Made by a program: the position numbers and the translations under genes. The notes beneath the pieces were generated by a model. That model made no database searches. It was not told the DNA's origin and saw only the letters and a list, made by a program, of their open reading frames with translations. A stretch of DNA of 64,000 bases from Mesorhizobium norvegicum (GTDB taxonomy: Bacteria > Pseudomonadota > Alphaproteobacteria > Rhizobiales > Rhizobiaceae): positions 193,203-257,202 of the forward strand of contig NZ_SMYZ01000021.1 of the NCBI RefSeq assembly GCF_004919685.1. Reading direction: 5' to 3'. How positions within the stretch are numbered: position 1 is the first letter of the stretch; the number at the start of each line of letters is the position of its first letter. This document shows positions 22,033-30,645 of the stretch, in pieces.

Positions 22033-24123
22033 TTACTTCGCAGGAATGGTCAGCGTGGCGCCCAGCTTAAGCTGGTGGGGCCGTTGGCCCTTGTTGGCCT
22101 CATAGATCAGTTTCCACTTCGTCGCGTCGCCATAGGCCTTCTTGGCCAAATCCCAATAGGTATCGCCGGCAACGATGACATGGCTGGCTTCGGCCGGTGC
22201 GGCCTCGGCGGGCTTTGCCGGCTCGGCGGCGGGAGCGGGCGCCGGGGTCGCTGGCGCAGGTGCCGTCTCGGCTGGTTTGGCCGGTTCGGCGGGTGCCGGC
22301 GTCGCCGGTGCGGTTTCGGCTGGTACGGCCGGCGGCGTGTTGGCGATATCGCCCGAGTTGGCCGGCAGTTCAGGCATTGCCGGCGCCGCATCGGCAGGCT
22401 TGGCGGCTTCAGCCGGTGCCGGAGTTGCCGGTGCGGGAGCTGCCTCGGCCGGCTTTGCCGGCTCGGCCGGCTTGGCCGGATCGGTTGCCGGCGCCGCAGG
22501 CGCCGCCGCGACCGCCGCGATTTCGGTGATGCGGCCGTCGAGCTTCGGCGTATAGGGCCGATGGGCGCCGAGATAGTCGGCAACCACCTGTTCGAGACCC
22601 GGACCGTAGTCGTAGGCATTCTTGGCCTTGTCGGCGAAGACCTTGTAGCCGTCGCCGCCCTGGCGGACATAATTGTTGGTGGCGACCAGATAGTCCTTGT
22701 CCGGGTTGAGCGGCGTCCAGGCGCCTCCTTCCATGACCTCCACCGACTTGACGCGGCCGGCATTGGGCGCGACGGATTTGTCGAAGGAATATTTCAGGCC
22801 GGCGACCTGCGGGAAGCGCCCGGCGCCGTCCTCGATCTGGCTGAGGCCGTTCTCGAGGCCGGCCACCAGGTCCTTGCCGGAAATCTGGAAGGTTGCCAGC
22901 GTGTTCTGGAACGGCAGCACGGTCAGCACCTCGCCCATGGTCACGGTGCCCTTGTCGATCGAGGCGCGCAGGCCGCCGCCATTGGAGATGACGATCTCGA
23001 CGCCCTGTCCCTTGACGCGGTCGAGGATGGCGTCGGAGACGAGGTTGCCCATCGCGCATTCGCGGGTGCGGCAGCTCTCGCGACTGCCGTCGATCACGTC
23101 GGAGGTTTCCGCCACTTCCTTGTTCTTCAGCGCCTCGATCGGGGCGCCAAGCTCCTTGATGCGGGCGAGCACGGCCGGGTCGGGCGTGATCGACTTGTCG
23201 AGATAGATCGGGTCGCCGCTGGCCGATTTGACGACGCCATTGTCGTCGAACACCACCTTGAACTCGCCGAGATATTTGGAATAGGACGCCGCCTGCACGA
23301 CCGGCACCTTGTACCCGTCCGGGTTGTCGACCATCGTCGGGTAGGGGCCTTCCGCCTTAGGGTCGGTGTTCGACAGCAGCGAATGGCTGTGGCCGCCGAC
23401 GACGACGTCGATGCCCGGGATCTTGGCAATGACGTCGCGCTCGCGCTTGTAGCCGATATGGGTCACGGCGATGATCTTGTTGACGCCCTCGCCCTTCAGC
23501 TTCTCGACCTCGGCAGTGATCGACTTGACGTCGTCCTCTATGGCGACGTTGGGGCCGGGGGAGGCGAGTTCCGGCGTGTCGTTGGTGATCGCGCCGATGA
23601 TGCCGATCTTCTGGCCGCCGACCTCGACGACGATCGACGGCTTGACGCGGTCGCCCAGCTTGGATTGCGCGTTGGCCTTCACATTGGCGCCCAGCACCGG
23701 GAACTTGATCATGTCGAGGAACGGCGCCAAGGCCACTTCGCCGTCGTCGAATTCATGGTTGCCGAGCGCCATGGCGTCGAACTTCATCTCGTTGAGAAAT
23801 TCGCCTTCGACCTTGCCCTTGTAGGTCGTGTAGAACAGCGATCCCTGGAAATTGTCGCCGGCGCTGAGCAGCAGCACGTTCTGGCCTTCGAGCTTCTTGC
23901 GCTCCTGGGCGATCGCGGTGATCAGCCGGCCCGCGCCGCCGATGCACTCGCCCTTGGTCTCCTCGTCGGCCGAGCAGGTCGATTCATATTTGTTGTTGCC
24001 CTCGATGCGGCTGTGCCAGTCGTTAATGTGCAGGATGTTCAGCGTGTAGTCGGCAAAGGATGCGCCGGCCGACAGGCCGAGTGCTGAGGCGGACAGGGCG
24101 GCAATGGCAGCAAGCTTCTTCAT
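22033..24123 (-). CDS. Exported metallophosphatase/5'-nucleotidase with C-terminal LysM domain
   Basis: A 696-residue periplasmic protein. After a signal peptide (to about residue 24) comes a calcineurin-like metallophosphatase domain with its metal motifs in order: NDWHSR (Asp35, His37), AGDNFQG, GNHEFD and GGHSHS. Next is a 5'-nucleotidase C-terminal substrate domain (about 330-500), as in UshA. An Ala/Pro/Lys-rich tether of about 120 residues and a LysM motif (HVIVAGDTYWDLAKKAYGD) end the protein. It should salvage extracellular nucleotides while held to peptidoglycan through LysM, which E. coli UshA lacks. It stands alone between two hairpins. Confidence 0.88.
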   Translation of the reverse strand: MKKLAAIAALSASALGLSAGASFADYTLNILHINDWHSRIEGNNKYESTCSADEETKGECIGGAGRLITAIAQERKKLEGQNVLLLSAGDNFQGSLFYTTYKGKVEGEFLNEMKFDAMALGNHEFDDGEVALAPFLDMIKFPVLGANVKANAQSKLGDRVKPSIVVEVGGQKIGIIGAITNDTPELASPGPNVAIEDDVKSITAEVEKLKGEGVNKIIAVTHIGYKRERDVIAKIPGIDVVVGGHSHSLLSNTDPKAEGPYPTMVDNPDGYKVPVVQAASYSKYLGEFKVVFDDNGVVKSASGDPIYLDKSITPDPAVLARIKELGAPIEALKNKEVAETSDVIDGSRESCRTRECAMGNLVSDAILDRVKGQGVEIVISNGGGLRASIDKGTVTMGEVLTVLPFQNTLATFQISGKDLVAGLENGLSQIEDGAGRFPQVAGLKYSFDKSVAPNAGRVKSVEVMEGGAWTPLNPDKDYLVATNNYVRQGGDGYKVFADKAKNAYDYGPGLEQVVADYLGAHRPYTPKLDGRITEIAAVAAAPAAPATDPAKPAEPAKPAEAAPAPATPAPAEAAKPADAAPAMPELPANSGDIANTPPAVPAETAPATPAPAEPAKPAETAPAPATPAPAPAAEPAKPAEAAPAEASHVIVAGDTYWDLAKKAYGDATKWKLIYEANKGQRPHQLKLGATLTIPAK

Positions 24124-24255
24124 CTTCGTCTCCCGGAAAGCTGATCAGAGGCCTTTAACGCTCTTGCTTGACTGGAACATAACAGTCGGCGCTTTGGCCA
24201 TGTTCCCATCGCGTTCCGGATGACGCAAGCGGAAATCCGGGAACCTTTGCCGGCA

Positions 24256-24290
24256 TAAAAAAGGACGGCGGCCAACCGGCCGCCGTCCTT
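24256..24290 (-). terminator. Rho-independent terminator of omp10
   Basis: A perfect 13-bp stem (24261-24273 with 24278-24290) around an AACC loop. Read on the minus strand it is followed by a run of T residues (complement of 24256-24262). It lies just past the omp10 stop. Confidence 0.9.
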
Positions 24291-24312
24291 GGGCAAGCGA
24301 ATGCTCGCTGGT

Positions 24313-24693
24313 TCAGGCGCGCCGTGTCAGCACGAAATTCTGGCCGCTGGAACTGGTGCAGTTGAGCTGGCTTGTCGAAACCATCAGGCAGTTGAAGCTG
24401 ACCGCGGTCTGGCGGATCAGCGACGTGCCGTTGATCTGCACCGACGTGGCGCCGGTCATCGTGTAGCTGCCGTCGGCAAGCTTCTGGCCGGTGTCGGTGG
24501 CGACGGTCGTGAAGGTGCCGCCGGCGAATGTCGACAGGCCGGTGCCCTTGGCGTCGATCCAAGAGCCCTCGACGCCTTTCGGCGCCGCTGCCATCGGCGG
24601 CTCATTCGGGCCACTGGTCGTACAAGCAGCAAGCCCGGCCAAGGCTGCCGCCGCTACGCTCATCGAAAGAACTTTGCGCGCAATGTTGTTCAT
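24313..24693 (-). CDS. omp10: Omp10-type outer-membrane lipoprotein
   Basis: A 126-residue lipoprotein with a clear lipobox (LAGLAAC, acylated Cys24). The mature part resembles Brucella Omp10: GVEGSWIDAKG, an FxGGTF turn, TDTGQKLADGSY, a single disulfide pair candidate in FNCLMVSTSQLNCTSSSG, and the C-terminal FVLTRR. The fold is of the Inh/AprI beta-barrel inhibitor type, but protease inhibition has not been shown for Omp10. It probably sits in the outer membrane as a surface antigen. The gene has its own strong terminator and no operon partner. Confidence 0.85.
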   Translation of the reverse strand: MNNIARKVLSMSVAAAALAGLAACTTSGPNEPPMAAAPKGVEGSWIDAKGTGLSTFAGGTFTTVATDTGQKLADGSYTMTGATSVQINGTSLIRQTAVSFNCLMVSTSQLNCTSSSGQNFVLTRRA

Positions 24694-24778
24694 ATGAAAA
24701 TCCTCTCCTCAGTCCGCATCCCTTCAATCGCCCGATTTCCGGGCGATTGCAAGGCAATGGAGTACCCCGGGCAGGCCG

Positions 24779-26224
24779 CTATCGGACGAGGATGTTGCGG
24801 AACTGCCACGGGTCGTTCCGGTCGAGGTCTTCCGGGAACAGACCGGGGCGGTTATCGAGCGGCGTCCAGTCGGTGTAGTAGCCCTTGACCGGTCCGAGAT
24901 ACTGGGACTGCACGTCCAGGCAGCGCTTGTAATCCATCTCGTCGGCCTCGACGATACCGGCCTCGGGATTCTCCAGCGCCCAGACCATGCCCGAAAGCAC
25001 CGCCGAGGTGACCTGCATGCCGGTGGCGTTCTGGTAGGGCGCCAGCTTGCGCGCCTCGGCGAGCGACAGCTGCGAGCCGTACCAATAGGCGTTCTTGTCA
25101 TGGCCGTAGAGCAGCACGCCGAGTTCGTCGACGCCGTCGACCAGTTCGTTCTCGTCGAGCACGTGGTGCACCGACTGGGGCTTGCCGGCAGCGCCGAACA
25201 TCTCGTCCAGCGACAGCATCGCGTCATTGCAGGGGTGGTAGGCATAGTGGCAGGTCGGGCGGTAGTGCACCTTGCCCTTCTTGGAGCGCACGGTGAAGAA
25301 ATCGGCGATCGAGATCGCCTCGTTGTGCGTCACCAGGAAGCCGTACTGCGCGCCGGGCGTCGGGCACCATGAGCGCACGCGCGTGTTGGCGCCGGGCTGC
25401 TCCAGATAGATGGCGGCCTTCGAGCCGTGCTTGTGCTTCTTGGCGTTCTTCGGCATCCACGTCTCATGCGTGCCCCAGCCGAGCTCGGCCGGCTGCAGAC
25501 CCTCGGAGATAAAGCCCTCGACCGACCAGGTGTTCCAGAACACGTCCATCGGCTTCGGCTTCTTGACGCGCTGGGTGTCACGCTCGGCGATGTGGATGCC
25601 CTTGACGCCGGCCTTCTTCATCAGCTTGGCCCAGCCCTCGCGGTCGTCCTGCGCGGGCTCTGAAAATTCGAGGCCAAGATCGGTGGCGAGGTTGACCAGC
25701 GCCTGCTTGACGAACCACGAGACCATGCCGGGATTGGCGCCGCAGGTGGAGACCGCCGTCGCGCCGCCGGGCTTGTCGTGCTTTTCCTTGAGCAGCGACT
25801 CGCGCAGCGCGTAGTTGGTGCGGCTGGCGTTGTCGGCCTTGGCGTCGAAATAGAAGCCGAGCCACGGCTCGACGACGGTGTCGATGTAGAGCACGCCGAG
25901 CTTGCGGCAGAGCCGCATCAAATCCACCGAGCCGGTATCGACCGACAGGTTGATGCAAAAGCCCTGGCCGCCGCCATTGGTCAGAAGCGGCGTCAAGAGT
26001 TTCTTGTAGTTCTTCTCGGTCACCGCTTCCTGGACGAAGGCGATGCCGCGCTCGTCGAGCAGCTTGCGGTCGGTGTCGCGCGGGTCGATGACCGTCATAC
26101 GCGACGTGTCGAACTTGAAATGGCGTTCGATCAGCGGCAGCGTTCCCCGGCCGATCGAGCCGAAGCCGATCATCACGACAGGGCCGCTGATCTCACCGTA
26201 AACGGGCCAGTTTTCAGTCGCCAT
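24779..26224 (-). CDS. hss: Homospermidine synthase
   Basis: A 481-residue NAD-dependent enzyme that joins two putrescines (or putrescine and spermidine) to make sym-homospermidine, the typical rhizobial polyamine. The N-terminal Rossmann motif is VVMIGFGSIGRGTLPLIERH. The family block VSTCGANPGMVSWFVKQAL and the conserved WNTWSVEGF and HNEAISIADFF stretches follow. The ATG at 26224 is preceded by AAGGAG; the 26-codon in-frame extension upstream is not supported. Its substrate would come from the ornithine decarboxylase encoded at 50408-51541 in this same window. Confidence 0.95.
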   Translation of the reverse strand: MATENWPVYGEISGPVVMIGFGSIGRGTLPLIERHFKFDTSRMTVIDPRDTDRKLLDERGIAFVQEAVTEKNYKKLLTPLLTNGGGQGFCINLSVDTGSVDLMRLCRKLGVLYIDTVVEPWLGFYFDAKADNASRTNYALRESLLKEKHDKPGGATAVSTCGANPGMVSWFVKQALVNLATDLGLEFSEPAQDDREGWAKLMKKAGVKGIHIAERDTQRVKKPKPMDVFWNTWSVEGFISEGLQPAELGWGTHETWMPKNAKKHKHGSKAAIYLEQPGANTRVRSWCPTPGAQYGFLVTHNEAISIADFFTVRSKKGKVHYRPTCHYAYHPCNDAMLSLDEMFGAAGKPQSVHHVLDENELVDGVDELGVLLYGHDKNAYWYGSQLSLAEARKLAPYQNATGMQVTSAVLSGMVWALENPEAGIVEADEMDYKRCLDVQSQYLGPVKGYYTDWTPLDNRPGLFPEDLDRNDPWQFRNILVR

Positions 26225-26354
26225 TTTATCGAGCACTCCTTCAAAACCCAGGAAACTGGGAAAAAACACGCGCCAAACCGGGGATTTTTGCCCGGCGGCC
26301 ATGCGCTACATCACAGATCATTGTCACAAACCAGCGAAAAGCGCCAACCAGCGG

Positions 26355-27287
26355 TCAGCCGTCATTGGCCATGTGGTTAAGGACCGACATCAGCCGGTCA
26401 CGGTCCGATGTCAGGCCCTTGTAGTCGAGCTGGGCGAGATCGAGCGCGTCGAGCTGGGCTGCGAAAGACACAGCCAGCGTTGCCCGATCCGGGTGCCGGG
26501 CGAGCACGGCGAGAGGGTCGAGATGGATGCGGATGGTGAACAGGATATCGCGTGCAACAGGCAGTTTCCGCAGGGTTTGCCGCTCGACGCGGATGAAGGC
26601 ATGGGCGTCGATGTCGCCATTGGGAAAGCGCGACGGCCGGTTGGTGGCGCGGTCGATGCGCTGCAGGTCGGAGAGCGGATGGTAGAGCGCGTTATCAGAC
26701 TGGATCGACCAGTTGTAGCGCTCGACGGCCTGCCCCTGGAGGCCATCGAACATCCGGTTGATCAGCTCGGCCGGACGCGTGCCCGGGCCGAAACCCGGCA
26801 CAGGCGCGTGGATGTCCTGCAGCGGCTTGCCGAACTTTTCCAGAAGCGACCAGGACGAGGGAAAGCAGAGCGAGCCGGCGACCAGCCGCCAGCCGCTGTC
26901 GCTGCGGCGCATCAGGATCAGGTCTTCCTGGATGAGCTGTGAGGCCTTAGCCAGCGGAGCATCGGCGAGGGAAGCAGGCAGGCCGCCCGCCGCGCCCGCC
27001 ACCTCGATGCCTGATCCGGTGCGCCGATAGGTTTCGGGGAACCTCTCCAGCAGATGCGCACCGAGCAAGTCGAGCACTTCCTGCTGCGCGTCCCGCGTGC
27101 CGTTTTCCTCGACAAAAACGCGCTCGGGGATTTCGGTATAGAGCCGGTGCTTCTCGGCGAGATACGGCAGCAGATGGTCGTCGACCTCGATCCAGTCCGC
27201 CGGATCGAGCGGCTTCAGCCCGATGCTGAAGAGTTTCGACGAGCCGTCATAGGGCGTGTGGGTGGGCAGCGCCTCGGCCAAGCTCAT
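26355..27287 (-). CDS. DUF3445 / heme-dependent oxidative N-demethylase-like protein
   Basis: A 310-residue cytosolic protein of the PF11927 family, named after the heme-dependent oxidative N-demethylase alpha subunit. Typical stretches are LQEDLILMR-like IQEDLILMRR, CFPSSWSLLEKFGKPLQDIHAPVPG, and the late RVERQTLRKLP with FTIRIHLDPL. In the studied member this subunit binds a PAS-linked heme and demethylates small amines; the substrate here is unknown. Its ATG overlaps the stop of the YciI gene by four bases, so the two are translationally coupled and may act together. Confidence 0.8.
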   Translation of the reverse strand: MSLAEALPTHTPYDGSSKLFSIGLKPLDPADWIEVDDHLLPYLAEKHRLYTEIPERVFVEENGTRDAQQEVLDLLGAHLLERFPETYRRTGSGIEVAGAAGGLPASLADAPLAKASQLIQEDLILMRRSDSGWRLVAGSLCFPSSWSLLEKFGKPLQDIHAPVPGFGPGTRPAELINRMFDGLQGQAVERYNWSIQSDNALYHPLSDLQRIDRATNRPSRFPNGDIDAHAFIRVERQTLRKLPVARDILFTIRIHLDPLAVLARHPDRATLAVSFAAQLDALDLAQLDYKGLTSDRDRLMSVLNHMANDG

Positions 27288-27571
27288 GCTTCCTTGAAAT
27301 GGTCGAGGCCGGCGGCGGTCATCCTCGCCAGGAATTCGGTGACATCATAGTCGGCCGCGCCTGCCTTGGCGAAAGGGTCGGCGGCCAGCCTGGCGTCGAG
27401 CACCTCGCGCGGGCATTGCGCGATGATGATGCCGCCGGTTCGCGGTTTCTTCGGCCCGGAGGCGACAAAGATGCCTTCCGCATAGCAGGCCTTTAGCCAC
27501 TCGACATGGGCCGCCTGGAGCTGGTCGATCTCGGTCAGCGGCACTTTGTAGTTCAGTGAAACGACGAACAT
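27284..27571 (-). CDS. YciI-family protein
   Basis: A 95-residue single-domain protein with the YciI ferredoxin-like fold: FVVSLNYKVPL, then HVEWLKACYAEGIFVASGP, and a C-terminal DPFAKAGAADYDVTEF. The conserved His and Asp of the putative active site are present (HVEWL, DPF). YciI proteins are small dehydratase- or chlorohydrolase-like proteins of mostly unknown role. GAGAGAAG precedes the start. It overlaps the DUF3445 gene downstream by four bases and follows the pabC-like gene by 9 bases, so pabB-pabC-yciI-DUF3445 may be one transcript. Confidence 0.85.
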   Translation of the reverse strand: MFVVSLNYKVPLTEIDQLQAAHVEWLKACYAEGIFVASGPKKPRTGGIIIAQCPREVLDARLAADPFAKAGAADYDVTEFLARMTAAGLDHFKEA

Positions 27572-27580
27572 TGTCTTCTC

Positions 27581-28244
27581 TCAGGCAAGTTTGGCCGGGA
27601 TTAGTCCGCGCAGCGAATTGCCGACGAACAGCGCCCTGGCGGATTTCAAATCGTCCAAGCTGTAGATCGCTTCACGGGCGCGGCCTTCATCCAGAAGCTC
27701 GGCGCGCAATACGCCAGGCAGCAGGCCGCAGTCGAGCCGCGGCGTCGCCAGCACGCCGTCGCCGAAATCGGCGAAGACATTGGTGATCGTGCCTTCACAG
27801 ATCTCGCCGCGCTCGTTGGCCAGCAGAACCTCGTCGGCCTGGGTGATGAGATATTCGGCACGGGCATGCGTGTAGACCTGTCGCCGGCTGGTCTTGTGGC
27901 GCAGCAGCGTGTTGCTCGAATCGAGCCTCGTCCGTGCCAGCCGCAGCAGCCAGACCTTGTCGGCGGCGAGCGGTTCATAGGGCTGTGCCGAGGCCGTCAC
28001 CTCGCCATCGTGCGACAGGACGAGGCGTGTGCGCATGGCAATGCCGGAACCGCCGACCGCGCTGCTCAGCGCCTCGCCGACCTTGCCCGGATCATAGCGG
28101 AAGCCGAGCTCCGCAGCCGAGCCATAGAGGCGCGCGAGATGGCGATCGAAGCGCAGGAAGCCCGAGCCGGGTTCCCAGCGCATGGTCTCGATCAGCTGGA
28201 AATCGGCGGTGTTCCCGTCGCGAAGCGCGCTTTCAGCAGACACT
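27581..28244 (-). CDS. pabC: Class IV aminotransferase, probable 4-amino-4-deoxychorismate lyase (PabC-like)
   Basis: About 221 residues of a fold-type IV PLP enzyme. The PLP lysine is in LRHKTSRRQVYTHA, and the cofactor-binding segment EVLLANERGEICEGTITNVF is characteristic of PabC/branched-chain aminotransferase relatives. PabC removes pyruvate from aminodeoxychorismate to yield p-aminobenzoate for folate. I take the GTG at 28244, which follows GGAGGA, as the start; it lies inside the end of pabB, giving a 53-base overlap in another frame. Context with pabB supports the assignment over a D-amino-acid transaminase. Confidence 0.8.
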
Positions 28245-29337
28245 CCTGATACTCCTCCTGCGCCGTCGAATCGAAGACGACGCCGCCACCGACATTGTAG
28301 ATCGCCTCGCCGCCGGAAAAGAGCGAGATGGTGCGGATCGCCACGGAAAAGCGCATCGTGCCGCCGGGCGCGATCCAGCCGATGGCGCCGCAATAGGCGT
28401 CGCGCGGCGTGCCTTCCAGATCGCGCAGGATTTCCATGGCGCGGATTTTTGGCGCGCCGGTGATCGAGCCGCACGGAAACAGCGCCGCGAAGATCTGGCG
28501 GATCGAAAGCCCCGGCAGCAGTTTTGCCCTGACGTCGCTCACCATCTGGTGGACCGTCGGATAGGTCTCGATGCGGAACAGCGCCGGTACGTCCAGCGTG
28601 CCGACCTCACTGATCAGCGAGATATCGTTGCGCAGGAGATCGACGATCATGCGGTTTTCGGCCTGGTTCTTCTCGTCGTTGCGCAGGAAGATCTTCTGCC
28701 GCTCGTCTTCGGCCTTGGTCGCGCCGCGCGGCGCCGTGCCCTTCATCGGATGCGTCTCGATCATCCCCTCGGTGTCGATCTCGAAGAACAGTTCGGGCGA
28801 GCGCGACAGCACGATGGGCTCGCCGAGCGCGACCAGCGCGCCGTATTTCACCGGCTGGCGTTCGGTCAGCGCGTCGAAGGCAGCCAGCGGGTCGCCCGTC
28901 CATTGCGCATGCACCGGAAAGGTCAAATTGCCCTGGTAGCAATCGCCTTGCCTGATGTGCTGATGCAGTCGCGAGAACCGCTTCTCGTAGTCCTCGGGCG
29001 ACCAGATCGCACGGGCATCGAAGATCGGACCATTGGTCGCCGCTGTGTTGCGGGGCGGCACCGCCTCTTCGACCGGCGCATCGAAAACCCCAAGGCAGAC
29101 GAGTGGAGCGCGGCGCCCGTCAGGCAGTAGGGGAACGAGCTTCGGTTCGAGCAGATAACCCGCCTCATAGGAGAAATAACCGGCCAGCCATTTGCCGGCG
29201 TCGTGCGCGGCTTGCGCTGCCGCCAGTGCCGACAGGAAATCCTTTGCCTCATGCGCCACGATGACATCGGCCGGCTGGTCGAAAACGAGCTGGCGCGCGC
29301 TTTCGTCGTTGCGGAAAATGGCGGCGGGCAGGGACAT
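28192..29337 (-). CDS. pabB: Aminodeoxychorismate synthase component I
   Basis: A 381-residue chorismate-utilising enzyme converting chorismate to 4-amino-4-deoxychorismate with ammonia from a glutaminase partner. The catalytic signature is FPCGSITGAPKIRAMEIL; HPMKGTAPRG, ENRMIVDLLRND and DVRAKL motifs precede it in the usual order. At 381 residues it is shorter than E. coli PabB and matches the compact alphaproteobacterial form lacking most of the N-terminal domain. It overlaps the pabC-like gene, with which it completes p-aminobenzoate synthesis. No PabA gene is in the window. Confidence 0.93.
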   Translation of the reverse strand: MSLPAAIFRNDESARQLVFDQPADVIVAHEAKDFLSALAAAQAAHDAGKWLAGYFSYEAGYLLEPKLVPLLPDGRRAPLVCLGVFDAPVEEAVPPRNTAATNGPIFDARAIWSPEDYEKRFSRLHQHIRQGDCYQGNLTFPVHAQWTGDPLAAFDALTERQPVKYGALVALGEPIVLSRSPELFFEIDTEGMIETHPMKGTAPRGATKAEDERQKIFLRNDEKNQAENRMIVDLLRNDISLISEVGTLDVPALFRIETYPTVHQMVSDVRAKLLPGLSIRQIFAALFPCGSITGAPKIRAMEILRDLEGTPRDAYCGAIGWIAPGGTMRFSVAIRTISLFSGGEAIYNVGGGVVFDSTAQEEYQECLLKARFATGTPPISS

Positions 29338-29481
29338 GGGACTCGGATGCTGCAGTCAATGAAGCCGTTGACCGCTCTATATGGGGGGCCGCTCGCGCGC
29401 AATCGAGGGAACGGCACGCTGCCACTCAAAGCCGACCTTTGGGCCGACCTTTAGGTCGACTCCGGGCCAAACCCAGGGGCC

Positions 29482-29520
29482 AAAAGCAAACGGCGGCGCC
29501 ATATTGGCGCCGCCGTTTGC
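29482..29520 (-). terminator. Terminator behind the helix-hairpin-helix protein gene
   Basis: A perfect 15-bp stem (29486-29500 with 29506-29520) around ATATT. Read on the minus strand it is followed by TTTT. Between it and pabB (29338-29481) the sequence holds a short direct repeat, GCCGACCTTT twice, and no gene. Confidence 0.85.
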
Positions 29521-29543
29521 AATCTTCAGCTCTTGCCTGGTGA

Positions 29544-30278
29544 TCAGGTGTTGCTGGCGGTTCCCGCCGTTGGAAACTGCTTGGCGAATTCCTTCTCGTT
29601 GCCGGCGGCGAGCAGTTTGGCCTGCTCGATCCAGCGCTCGCGCGCTATGCGGCCGTCGAAATTCATCACGTCCTCGATCCGCTTGATATCGGCGGCCGTC
29701 CAGCCGGCAATCTGGGCGAAACTGGTGACGCCTTGCGCCTTGAGCAGCTTCTCGTTGACCGGGCCAATGCCGATCAGCCGGCGCAGATTGTCGGGCTTGC
29801 CGGATGCTGGCTTGGCCGGTGCCGGTGCAGCTTTCTTGGCTGCTACAGGCTTGCTCGTCGCGGATTTAGCTGGAGCCGAGGCTTTGGCGGCGGCGGGTTT
29901 CGCCGCCGGCTTGGCAGGGGCCGCCTTCGCAGCGGCCGGTTTAGCCGGCGCGGGTTTTGCGGCGGCAGATTTGGCCGTCGCGGGAGTCGACATCAGGGCT
30001 GCAGACGCCTGGCCTGCTGGCTTTGCCGCGCTGCTCCCGGCAGCAGGTGCGGCCTGCGCCTCGCGCAGCCGGCGCTCGAGGTCGGCGCGGGTCTTGCCGC
30101 ATGCATCGAGCTCACCGGTCAGCCGGTCGCTGTCGGCGCGCAACCTGTCGCGCTCGCTGCGCGTACGGTCGAGGTCGCCGCGCAAGCTGTCGAGTTCACC
30201 GCGCAGGCGTCCCCAGAGGAACCAGCCCACCAACACGCCTACCAGGAACGCCAGGAGCATGTAGAAAAAAGTGCCCAT
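29544..30278 (-). CDS. Membrane-anchored protein with coiled coil, Ala/Lys/Pro linker and C-terminal helix-hairpin-helix
   Basis: A 244-residue protein. One transmembrane helix covers residues 4-22 (YMLLAFLVGVLVGWFLW). An Arg/Asp/Leu-rich coiled coil follows to about residue 75, then an Ala/Lys/Pro-rich linker of histone-H1-like composition (about 80-160). The C-terminal domain reads DNLRRLIGIGPVNEKLLKAQ, then VTSFAQIAGWTAADI, the helix-hairpin-helix found at the end of many alphaproteobacterial proteins and in NuoE extensions. The layout suggests the DNA-binding-like domain faces the cytoplasm. GGAGAGAGAGACA precedes the ATG. The function is unknown. Confidence 0.75.
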   Translation of the reverse strand: MGTFFYMLLAFLVGVLVGWFLWGRLRGELDSLRGDLDRTRSERDRLRADSDRLTGELDACGKTRADLERRLREAQAAPAAGSSAAKPAGQASAALMSTPATAKSAAAKPAPAKPAAAKAAPAKPAAKPAAAKASAPAKSATSKPVAAKKAAPAPAKPASGKPDNLRRLIGIGPVNEKLLKAQGVTSFAQIAGWTAADIKRIEDVMNFDGRIARERWIEQAKLLAAGNEKEFAKQFPTAGTASNT

Positions 30279-30645
30279 TGTCTCTCTCTCCAGTCAGATC
30301 CGTCTGCCGTGGGGTCGTGACCTTCGGCGAAGGACTACTCGATGGTGGTTCCGCGGTTCGCAGAACAGCCGGCTTCGGTGGAGCTGTCAGCGATCGGCTT
30401 TGCTTGCCCATGGCCAACGGCCGTTGTCGCGTTCGCCTGAGCGCCACGACCGACCGAGATTTTTCCTCGCCGATCCGCATGCGCTCCGGCTGAGCTTGGA
30501 GCGAAGGCTATCATAGAGCTTGTGGAAAGCTATCGGAAAACTTCGGTGGAGAGTACTTCAAGAACAGATATTTAGGCCAATAATAGAGCCATCCCGACAT
30601 GCATTCCGGCTAAACTGTTCTGCGAGCGGGCGACGCTTGCGCGTT
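30279..30645. other. Intergenic gap without recognisable gene
   Basis: No ORF here has family resemblance, an SD or coding character, and no tRNA or terminator hairpin is obvious. The last 120 bases are AT-richer than the surroundings. It should carry the promoter for the minus-strand gene ending upstream at 30278. Confidence 0.5.

Noticed and set aside
22075..24087. 670-residue open frame on the plus strand across the 5'-nucleotidase gene
   Set aside because: Antisense shadow; Gly/Arg/Asp-rich without motifs, while the minus-strand frame has all metallophosphatase signatures.
30196..30480. 94-residue open frame on the minus strand upstream of the helix-hairpin-helix protein gene
   Set aside because: It overlaps the strongly supported start of that gene and has no family features.
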